A DNA stretch of 10,683 bases from an uncultured Candidatus Peregrinibacteria bacterium (lineage in GTDB: Bacteria > Patescibacteriota > Gracilibacteria > Peribacterales > Peribacteraceae): the NCBI GenBank assembly GCA_913054215.1, contig CAJXJE010000015.1:1-10683 (forward strand), in the 5' to 3' direction. Position numbers and translations under genes: made by a program. Every line of letters begins with the position of its first letter. Position 1 is the stretch's first letter. Under the pieces are notes generated by a model, which was given only the letters and a program-made list of their open reading frames with translations, searched no databases and was not told the origin of the DNA. This document shows positions 1 to 5,425 of this stretch, in pieces.

Positions 1-5
1 CTCCC

Positions 6-938
6 ATGAATCCAGGAGCACTGGAAAGTATTGCGTTCTTGTATCCACAAAAAACTGGTGATGAAAAAGAGCCTAGTACGTTCAGGGAGATGACATTCTA
101 TTATGTTAGTCCTGAGCAGTCACAGAAAAATGCCCAAGTTGCGAAGGAAGCTGCTGCAATTCGACTCGCTGTGCTCAGAGAAGCATTAGTCGCTATGCCA
201 ACACTTTCACGTAATGCCAATGGAACATATAGTAGTGAAGGCTTCGATGGCCTGTATTACTTTAAAGGGACGAATTTTTATAGAACAAGAGGTTTTGATA
301 ACGAGAAGCGGGTTCCAAAATCTGTATGGGAGAATGGTACATGGAAAGAATTAGAATCGACATATCAAGCTGTATTGGAGCCTATACCAGGAACTACAGA
401 AAGAGATGAGACCGATAGTACAGAAGAGTATGACGATGAGAATGTACCGTACGATCCAGAGTACGAAGCAATGCTCAATCATGTGGACAAGATAGAGAAA
501 ACGATAGAATTCGGTAAGGAAGTTGAAATCTATTCTGATTCAATAGCACCAGTAAATTTGAAAATTATTTGTACCATGAAAGATGATACAGAGAAAAGTT
601 TTCTCTATGCAGGAGAACATTTTGCCTTTGGCTTTAATAATGATTCGCCAAAACCCAAGCATCATGTCTATGATTACGAGGGCGAAGCACGGGAAAAATT
701 TGAAAAAGAATGGTTAGCTACTCCTGGTGAGTTTCTTACGGTTTCAAAGCAATCTCTGTTTTCGTTGGATATGAAAGAGGTGGAGGAGAGTAAAAGCGGT
801 CTTGGATTTTCAAAATTCACAGTCAATCTCACACCGAATAGTGCGGACATAAAAAGTATTAAGACTATAGAAGTAGGCAAAGAGGTAACGTACACCATTA
901 AGCCGCCTTCATCTGAGACTACGAGAAAAGCCCCTTAG
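6..938 (+). CDS. Hypothetical acidic protein, possibly 5'-partial
   Basis: I do not recognise this protein. The frame stays open to the left window edge, so the ATG at 6 may be internal and the true start may lie outside. As read it has 310 residues. Residues 44-64 look helical. Residues 133-155 are a very acidic, probably disordered stretch (ERDETDSTEEYDDEN). The C-terminal half (about 165-300) alternates hydrophobic and polar residues as in a beta-rich domain. The motif KTIEFGKEV at 165-173 recurs as KTIEVGKEV at 286-294, each followed by a strand-like segment, which suggests a duplicated small unit. Only one cysteine (C189) and no membrane segment are visible, and any signal peptide would lie upstream. 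The stop is 14 nt before the next start. Coding is credible from length and composition; function is unknown. Confidence 0.7.
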   Translation: MNPGALESIAFLYPQKTGDEKEPSTFREMTFYYVSPEQSQKNAQVAKEAAAIRLAVLREALVAMPTLSRNANGTYSSEGFDGLYYFKGTNFYRTRGFDNEKRVPKSVWENGTWKELESTYQAVLEPIPGTTERDETDSTEEYDDENVPYDPEYEAMLNHVDKIEKTIEFGKEVEIYSDSIAPVNLKIICTMKDDTEKSFLYAGEHFAFGFNNDSPKPKHHVYDYEGEAREKFEKEWLATPGEFLTVSKQSLFSLDMKEVEESKSGLGFSKFTVNLTPNSADIKSIKTIEVGKEVTYTIKPPSSETTRKAP

Positions 939-940
939 GC

Positions 941-952
941 TATACTGCCTTC
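941..952 (+). promoter_or_regulatory. -10 box directly upstream of GTG 953 (leaderless type)
   Basis: TATACT at 941-946 is followed by exactly six bases and then the GTG start at 953, the position expected for transcription to begin on the start codon. No convincing -35 box and no SD motif are present. It lies just past the stop of the preceding gene. That this is a leaderless promoter is inferred. Confidence 0.45.
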
Positions 953-1738
953 GTGCCCTTCTCCTACTCCCAACTCTCCGTATATCGTACCTGCCCTACA
1001 CAGTACGAGTTTGCTCGTATCAAAAAAATACCGAGGCAGATAAGTGCAGGGGAGAGTTTCGGATCGTCAGTACATAATACCCTTAGCAAGTGGGGGAAGA
1101 TAGAAGTGGAAAGAGGAAAGAGGAAAGAGGATAAAGATCAGCTCACGCTGTTTATGGATGATCCAGAAGAATCTTCTTTATCCCTTACCTCTGACACCTT
1201 ATCTCTTTTATGGCATCAATCATTTATTGTTCAGGGATATGAGAATAAGAAGGATGCAGACCGTGCACGAGAAAAAGGAGAAGCGATGATGCACAAGTTT
1301 TTTGAGTGGTGGGGCCAGAAAGACAGAGAAGTCGCTGCTATTGAAAAAGGATTTTCTATAGAGATCGATGTTAATACCATTAAAGGAAGGTTCGATCGCG
1401 TGGAGCAGTCTGAAGATAGTGTGCAAGTTATCGATTACAAAACTGGATCGATCAGAAGTCAGAAAGAAGTAGATGAGGACTTACAGCTTTCGATCTACGC
1501 TTTAGCTTCTGAAGAACTTTTTGGTAAGCCCTGTACAGAATTACTTCTGCTCTTTCTTCACGAAGATGGCATACATGAAGTGCGGACTCGTAGATCCAAA
1601 GAACAACTTGAGAAAGCAAAAAAAGAGATCAATGTTTTGTCTGAGGGGATTGATGAGGGGGTATTTACGGCAACACCTAGCGAATCTGCATGTGGAAGAT
1701 GTCCGTACCGTAGCATTTGTGAGTTTTCAGTTGTATGA
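953..1738 (+). CDS. PD-(D/E)XK nuclease, RecB/AddB/Cas4-like, probable Fe-S protein
   Basis: A 261-residue protein of the RecB-like PD-(D/E)XK nuclease family (PDDEXK_1 type), expected to cut DNA with divalent metal. It opens with the family motif YSQLSVYRTCPTQY (residues 5-18). GSSVHNTL follows at 38-45, with H41 as the likely metal-binding His. The catalytic core is GRFDRV (145-150, D148) followed by VIDYKTG (159-165, D161 and K163), and then the QxxxY-type motif QLSIYA (178-183). C14 together with C247, C250 and C256 (C-x2-C-x5-C) matches the four-cysteine iron-sulfur staple seen in AddB and Cas4. The start is GTG, and the first residues fit family N-termini well. No helicase domain and no cas genes are adjacent, so this is a standalone exonuclease-like protein, probably in DNA repair or recombination. 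The family call is firm; the exact role is not known. Confidence 0.88.
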   Translation: MPFSYSQLSVYRTCPTQYEFARIKKIPRQISAGESFGSSVHNTLSKWGKIEVERGKRKEDKDQLTLFMDDPEESSLSLTSDTLSLLWHQSFIVQGYENKKDADRAREKGEAMMHKFFEWWGQKDREVAAIEKGFSIEIDVNTIKGRFDRVEQSEDSVQVIDYKTGSIRSQKEVDEDLQLSIYALASEELFGKPCTELLLLFLHEDGIHEVRTRRSKEQLEKAKKEINVLSEGIDEGVFTATPSESACGRCPYRSICEFSVV

Positions 1739-1747
1739 TGCGCTTCA
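1734..1747 (+). promoter_or_regulatory. -10-like box before GTG 1748
   Basis: TATGAT at 1734-1739 matches the -10 consensus at five of six positions and ends eight bases before the GTG start at 1748. It overlaps the last codons of the upstream nuclease gene. No SD motif is present. A transcript from here would have almost no leader. Chance occurrence in a coding region cannot be excluded. Confidence 0.3.
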
Positions 1748-2161
1748 GTGGAATATCTACAATTACAATTGGCAACGTATCCCTTTATGGTCACGGTCTG
1801 TGTCATGATTTCTGCTGAGATTACGAAACATCTTTTTGAGGGACTCACCAAGAACATCTGGTTCCAACATGGTGGAATGCCGAGTAGCCACAGTGCTTTT
1901 GTGACGTCGCTTATGATGGTGGTGGGTACCTATGATGGCATTGCCTCTACGACGTTTGCCATAGCTACAGTGTTTGCAGGCGTTGTGTGGTATGACGCTG
2001 CGTTTGTACGTAAGCAGGTGGGGCAGCAAGCAAAGGCGTTAAACATCTTGCAGCAACTTGAAGATTTCTCTGAACGTGTGGGACATTCCACCGCAGAAGT
2101 GTCTGGAGGAATCATGTTTGGACTTATTCTTACGCACTTCCTACTGGCGTGGATCGCCTAA
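1748..2161 (+). CDS. Divergent PAP2 family membrane protein (DUF212, YuiD-like)
   Basis: A 137-residue protein matching the divergent PAP2/acid phosphatase-vanadium haloperoxidase-related family (DUF212). GGMPSSHSA at 42-50 corresponds to the phosphatase-like signature. YDAAFVRKQVGQQA at 82-95 and GHSTAEV at 112-118 are the other conserved blocks, the last carrying the His-containing motif. Hydrophobic segments at about 11-27, 50-62, 66-81 and 118-135 indicate an integral membrane protein. The GTG start gives an N-terminus of family length; the next candidate (ATG at 1787) would remove part of the first membrane segment. By analogy with PAP2 enzymes it may dephosphorylate a lipid phosphate, but no activity is firmly established for the DUF212 group. 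It starts 9 nt after the nuclease stop, suggesting co-transcription. Confidence 0.88.
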   Translation: MEYLQLQLATYPFMVTVCVMISAEITKHLFEGLTKNIWFQHGGMPSSHSAFVTSLMMVVGTYDGIASTTFAIATVFAGVVWYDAAFVRKQVGQQAKALNILQQLEDFSERVGHSTAEVSGGIMFGLILTHFLLAWIA

Positions 2162-2166
2162 AGCGG

Positions 2167-2181
2167 TACACTGGGCACGCT
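2167..2181 (+). promoter_or_regulatory. -10-like box before proS ATG 2182
   Basis: TACACT at 2167-2172 ends nine bases before the ATG at 2182. The same hexamer lies at the same distance from the ATG at 3490. There is no recognisable -35 box and no SD. This is weak evidence for a near-leaderless proS transcript. Confidence 0.25.
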
Positions 2182-3432
2182 ATGTATCTTTCTCAGTTAT
2201 TCACCAAGACTTCTAAAGAGTCGCAATCCGATGCGAGTTCTGTGAATGCTGACTTGCTTACACGGGCTGGGTTTATTCATAAAACGATGGCGGGGGTGTA
2301 TTCCTATCTTCCTCTTGGGCTTGTGGTACTTAAGAAGATAGAGCAAATTGTCCGTGAGGAAATGAATGCTATTGGAGGGCAGGAGATACTGATGTCTAGC
2401 TTTTCTCCTAAACAGAGCTGGATGACCAGTGGTAGATGGGAAGGGTTCGATGCGCTTTTTAAAGTACCTGCTGCAGGGGATACAGAATATGGGCTGAATC
2501 CAACACATGAGGAGATTGTTACGCCACTCGTAAAGGAATTTGTGCAGTCTTATAAAGATTTGCCGTTTGGGTGTTATCAAATTCAAACGAAGTTTCGCCG
2601 CGAGCCTCGGGCAAAGTCTGGAGTACTGCGTGGTCGCGAGTTTCTGATGAAAGATCTCTATTCATTTCATACCGATCAAGAAGATCTCGATGCGTATTAC
2701 GAAGTGGTGCACGGAGCGTACGATAAGATCTTCGAACGACTGGGTCTTGCAGATATGACCTACTATACCTATGCATCTGGAGGGACGTTTTCCAAGTTCT
2801 CTCACGAGTTTCAGGTTGTACTTCCTCAGGGGGAAGATAGTATCTACGTGAGTGTCAAAGCGGAAAAGAAGGGGATGCGTATCGCCATTAATAAAGAGAT
2901 CTATAAAGAGGGTGAGACGCAGTGTCCAGAGACTGGAGGCAAAGAGTTCCGCGAAGAACAGGCATCAGAAGCTGCAAACATCTTTAAGCTTGGAACCAAG
3001 TTCTCTGAACCGTTCGATTTACAATACACCGATGCAGAAGGAAAGCAGTACCCTATTCCTATGGGTTGCTACGGAATTGGTGTCTCACGCTTGATGGGTA
3101 TTGTCACCGAAGCATTTGCTGATGACAATGGTATGCGGTGGCCGGAAAATCTCTGCCCTGCCGCTGTGCACATTGTACCGATTGCAAAAACCGAAGAAGA
3201 TCCATCTTTCACAGAAGCTGTCGCCTTATATAAGAAACTTATTGCCGCTGGTACATCTGCGATCATCGATGACCGCTTGAAAGTATCCGTTGGAGCAAGA
3301 CTTGCTGATGCGGATCTTATTGGATGTCCAAAGCGTATTGTGATTTCTCCAAAGACCCTCGACGCAGAAGGTGCGGAGGTTAAAGATCGTATGACGGGGG
3401 AGGTGACTATGCAGGCAATTAGTGCTCTCTAG
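2182..3432 (+). CDS. proS: Prolyl-tRNA synthetase, short form lacking the INS editing domain
   Basis: Charges tRNA-Pro with proline in the cytoplasm. The frame is open from a GTG at 2149 that overlaps the upstream gene, but the protein from ATG 2182 begins MYLSQLFTKTSKE, matching family N-termini, so that start is preferred (416 residues). Class II motif 1 lies around 25-46, the proline-binding TxE loop is NPTHEE (106-111), motif 2 starts KFRREPRAKSG (137-147), and motif 3 is GCYGIGVSR (296-304). The C-terminal anticodon-binding domain shows DDRLKVSVGARLADADLIG (363-381). Standard bacterial ProRS has about 570 residues with an editing insertion of about 180 between motifs 2 and 3. Here only about 55 residues separate SHEF (207-210) from NIFKLGTKFSE (266-276), so cis-editing of Ala-tRNA-Pro is absent. 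Similar short forms occur in mitochondria and alphaproteobacteria. Confidence 0.95.
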   Translation: MYLSQLFTKTSKESQSDASSVNADLLTRAGFIHKTMAGVYSYLPLGLVVLKKIEQIVREEMNAIGGQEILMSSFSPKQSWMTSGRWEGFDALFKVPAAGDTEYGLNPTHEEIVTPLVKEFVQSYKDLPFGCYQIQTKFRREPRAKSGVLRGREFLMKDLYSFHTDQEDLDAYYEVVHGAYDKIFERLGLADMTYYTYASGGTFSKFSHEFQVVLPQGEDSIYVSVKAEKKGMRIAINKEIYKEGETQCPETGGKEFREEQASEAANIFKLGTKFSEPFDLQYTDAEGKQYPIPMGCYGIGVSRLMGIVTEAFADDNGMRWPENLCPAAVHIVPIAKTEEDPSFTEAVALYKKLIAAGTSAIIDDRLKVSVGARLADADLIGCPKRIVISPKTLDAEGAEVKDRMTGEVTMQAISAL

Positions 3433-3453
3433 CAATCTTTAGAGATTGTTGTT
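3433..3453 (+). terminator. Weak hairpin after proS
   Basis: CAATCT (3433-3438) and AGATTG (3443-3448) form a 6-bp hairpin with a TTAG loop, directly after the proS stop and followed by the U-rich TTGTTGT. The stem is short and A/T-rich, so it is at best an inefficient terminator. The promoter for the next gene starts immediately behind it. Confidence 0.3.
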
Positions 3454-3489
3454 GTGAAGCGGTGCTTTGCTAATTACACTTATTGGCCT
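3452..3489 (+). promoter_or_regulatory. Promoter for CDP-alcohol phosphatidyltransferase gene
   Basis: TTGTGA (3452-3457), a 17-bp spacer and TACACT (3475-3480) give four of six matches in each box of the sigma70 consensus. Predicted transcription would begin around 3487, two or three bases before ATG 3490. This favours that ATG over the GTG at 3454, which lies inside the -35 box. Confidence 0.45.
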
Positions 3490-4194
3490 ATGTCAATAGA
3501 AGAGAAGGTTAGAGGCCCTGAAACAGATAGTACTTTTAATGATCAGCGTGGAAAACTAGAGAATGCATTGAGTCCAGTTGCAAAGCATCTGCCACATCCA
3601 AATATTATTACCTGTCGTATTCGTCCTGCACTAGCAGCAATCGGGCTTGCGTTGCAGCCTATTTCTCCAGTGGCTGCATCTTGCTTCTATGGAGCGAATA
3701 GTTTGTGTGATTGGTTCGATGGGATGTCCGCACGTGTAAATAATCAAAGAACAGCAGAAGGTGAACGAATGGATCCTTTTGTTGATAAAGTCATAAATGC
3801 ATCCTATCTTGCATATCTGGCAATCATGGAAGCGGAAACTTTGGCTTTTCAAATTGCTTCTGGTGTGGCAGTTGCAGCTGATGCCTATGGGCAAAGTGTC
3901 GGAGATAGAGGTCCTTTGATTGAACAAGGGAAAGAATACTGTCGAGTTACAAAAAACCCTCATGGATGTAAAATAGTAGAGGGCGGTAAGGTTTCATCTG
4001 CAATGGCTAATTTGAGTGGGAAAGTAAAAATGGCGCTGCAGTCTGTTGCGATTCTTGCGATGATGCTTGGTGGTGATAATGAAGCTATTGAGTATGCATC
4101 TACAGTATCATTGTCTATTGCATCTGTTCTCGGTGGAATTGGAATCGCACAGCGCATGAGTGTCAAAAAGGTTTTATCAGAATCTGAAAAATGA
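3490..4194 (+). CDS. CDP-alcohol phosphatidyltransferase family protein
   Basis: A membrane enzyme that transfers a phosphatidyl group from a CDP-activated lipid to an alcohol such as glycerol phosphate or inositol phosphate. The complete family signature D-x2-D-G-x2-A-R-x8-G-x3-D-x3-D is present as DWFDGMSAR (74-82), G91, D95 and D99, numbered from ATG 3490. The segment PNIITCRIRP (37-46) before the first membrane helices and the later GKVKMALQSVAI (177-188) both resemble PgsA-type proteins. Hydrophobic stretches near 44-72, 105-130, 185-193 and 206-222 support a polytopic protein of 234 residues. The frame is open from GTG 3454, but that start lies within the promoter. Phosphatidylglycerophosphate synthase is the commonest role. 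The acceptor cannot be read from the sequence, so no gene symbol is given. Confidence 0.87.
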   Translation: MSIEEKVRGPETDSTFNDQRGKLENALSPVAKHLPHPNIITCRIRPALAAIGLALQPISPVAASCFYGANSLCDWFDGMSARVNNQRTAEGERMDPFVDKVINASYLAYLAIMEAETLAFQIASGVAVAADAYGQSVGDRGPLIEQGKEYCRVTKNPHGCKIVEGGKVSSAMANLSGKVKMALQSVAILAMMLGGDNEAIEYASTVSLSIASVLGGIGIAQRMSVKKVLSESEK

Positions 4195-4226
4195 CTTTAA
4201 TGTATTAGTGGGATATAATGGAACGT
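4191..4226 (+). promoter_or_regulatory. Promoter positioning a leaderless start at ATG 4227
   Basis: ATGACT (4191-4196), a 17-bp spacer and a perfect TATAAT (4214-4219) form a good sigma70 promoter. It ends seven bases before ATG 4227, so the mRNA should begin at or next to the start codon. The upstream in-frame ATG at 4218 lies within the -10 box itself and cannot be used from this promoter. No SD is present. Confidence 0.6.
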
Positions 4227-4694
4227 ATGAAAAAGCTCTCCCTCCTTATAGGAACACTTGGCGGTGCTACTGCCGGATACTTGTTTAGTAATAAGAAGCT
4301 GCGAGACCAGCTTTCTAAGGCAAAAGATGCCGAAGAGGCTGCGCGTATTTTAGGTAAGCACCTACAAAAAGACGGTCAAAAGCTTGGGAAGCAACTGCAA
4401 GATTTTATTCATAGCGATGATATGCAGAAGAATTTTGCAAAAGCAAAGAAATATGCCAAGGATACTATGGATGAAGCGCAGTTCCAGCTTGAGGAAGTAG
4501 TGTCTTCTAATACGAAAAAAGCCAAAAAAGCCGTAAAAAAGGCAACGAAAACTGCTGGAACCAAGGCTAAAAAGGCTGTAAAAAAGACGAAAGCAACAGC
4601 AAAGCGTACTGTGAAGAAAACCGCTACAAAAGCGAAGAAAACGGCAAAGAAAGCTACTCGACGTATGAAAACGAAGGTGCGGAAGCTTTCTTAA
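4227..4694 (+). CDS. YtxH-like membrane-anchored protein with histone-H1-like Lys/Ala tail
   Basis: A 155-residue protein from ATG 4227; the frame also has an ATG at 4218, rejected because it sits in the -10 box. Residues 4-20 (LSLLIGTLGGATAGYLF) form one Gly-rich hydrophobic helix followed by SNKK, as in small YtxH-type proteins. Residues 24-92 are predicted amphipathic helix with mixed charge. Residues 96-155 are mostly Lys, Ala, Thr and Arg, with KAKKAVKK at 98-105 and again at 113-120, closely resembling the C-terminal tails of histone H1 and bacterial H1-like proteins. Such tails bind DNA or other polyanions non-specifically. An anchor plus a DNA-binding tail suggests tethering of nucleic acid to the membrane, but this is inference. 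The tail could instead bind RNA or acidic lipid or cell-wall polymers. The Lys-rich region is low-complexity, so database hits to it would be unreliable. Confidence 0.8.
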   Translation: MKKLSLLIGTLGGATAGYLFSNKKLRDQLSKAKDAEEAARILGKHLQKDGQKLGKQLQDFIHSDDMQKNFAKAKKYAKDTMDEAQFQLEEVVSSNTKKAKKAVKKATKTAGTKAKKAVKKTKATAKRTVKKTATKAKKTAKKATRRMKTKVRKLS

Positions 4695-4734
4695 CTTGTG
4701 TTTAGAGACTTTTATGTTGTCGCCCTCTTGCATA

Positions 4735-4790
4735 TATACTAGTATCGTCGTAGATTACGTCTCCTACTTACTTTTTAACAGCTAGAAATC
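4735..4790 (+). promoter_or_regulatory. Putative -10 box and leader of secreted-protein gene
   Basis: TATACT at 4735-4740 is the best -10 candidate in the 96-bp gap. It would give a leader of about 43 nt before ATG 4791. No good -35 box and no SD motif are visible. No terminator for the upstream gene was seen in this gap. Confidence 0.35.
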
Positions 4791-5300
4791 ATGAAGATCA
4801 CGCACTCTCTTATCTCCGCTGCTTCAGCACTTGCAATCCTTGCCGGTAGCGTTACGCCAGCACTCGCATACCGTCGTGGATCACCACCGGTGCCAACTAC
4901 GGTTCTTCGCCAACGAAGCGAAATTCGCGAACTGTACGCAGATGCGTACTCTTCAATCTTAGAGCTTTCTAGAATGTACCGCACCCCTGCTGTGAGCGAC
5001 ACTACTGGTCGTAGCATGCTTGCACGCGCACAAGTTCGTGCTGCACAGCGTAACTTCCGCCGTCACATTCTCGGTTATCTCCGAGGAGTAGACTACCGTA
5101 TCCTCAATACTTCTGGTGATATACGTCGTCGTGGAATTGCTACTGCAAGTTCTAAGCTTCCATTCAGTCTCGTACAGACTGGTGGACGCAATCCAAACTT
5201 TGGTGATTGGATGTGGGATCGCCCAACACGTCGCGATATTCGTAGTAATGCATATTATGGTTGCCTAAGAAGGAACAATCGCGATATTTTTCAGTGCTAA
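4791..5300 (+). CDS. Secreted Arg-rich protein of unknown function
   Basis: A 169-residue protein with a clear Sec signal peptide: basic MKITH, a hydrophobic core at about 7-20, and a TPALA-type cleavage site predicted after A26. The mature part of about 143 residues is strongly basic, dominated by arginine rather than lysine. It contains a probably helical region at about 40-95 (RQRSEIRELYADAYSSILELSRMY, split here by position: 40-63) and a C-terminal part with many Arg, Asn and Gly residues. Its only two cysteines are C158 and C169, the last being the final residue, so a disulfide after export is plausible. I recognise no family. Its own promoter and the strong terminator behind it indicate a monocistronic unit. 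Surface or DNA-binding roles are possible from the charge but unproven. Confidence 0.8.
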   Translation: MKITHSLISAASALAILAGSVTPALAYRRGSPPVPTTVLRQRSEIRELYADAYSSILELSRMYRTPAVSDTTGRSMLARAQVRAAQRNFRRHILGYLRGVDYRILNTSGDIRRRGIATASSKLPFSLVQTGGRNPNFGDWMWDRPTRRDIRSNAYYGCLRRNNRDIFQC

Positions 5301-5321
5301 TGATAGTATCTAAAGATATTC

Positions 5322-5347
5322 AAACCACCCCTCGGGGTGGTTTTTTT
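5322..5347 (+). terminator. Strong intrinsic terminator
   Basis: AAACCACCCC (5322-5331) and GGGGTGGTTT (5334-5343) are perfect inverted repeats, followed by a T run to 5347. It lies 22 nt after the stop of the secreted-protein gene, whose transcript it ends. Confidence 0.92.
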
Positions 5348-5391
5348 GTAAAAAACAGTTACTTTGGTTCTAGCTCTTGCCTCTTTCGTCC

Positions 5392-5425
5392 TATACACTA
5401 AGCCAGAATTTTCCCTACAACATCT
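5392..5425 (+). promoter_or_regulatory. Putative hppA -10 box and short leader
   Basis: TATACA at 5392-5397 lies in the gap between the upstream terminator and the hppA ATG, so a promoter is expected here. It would yield a leader of about 20 nt without an SD. No -35 box with good spacing is visible, so the assignment is weak. Confidence 0.3.

Noticed and set aside
1521..1808. Open frame overlapping the nuclease and DUF212 genes on the plus strand
   Set aside because: It lies in another frame of two well-supported genes and its translation has no family features.
4362..4733. Minus-strand open frame rich in Phe, Cys and Ser
   Set aside because: It is the mirror of the Lys-rich tail codons of the plus-strand gene. 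Its composition is an artefact of low-complexity DNA.
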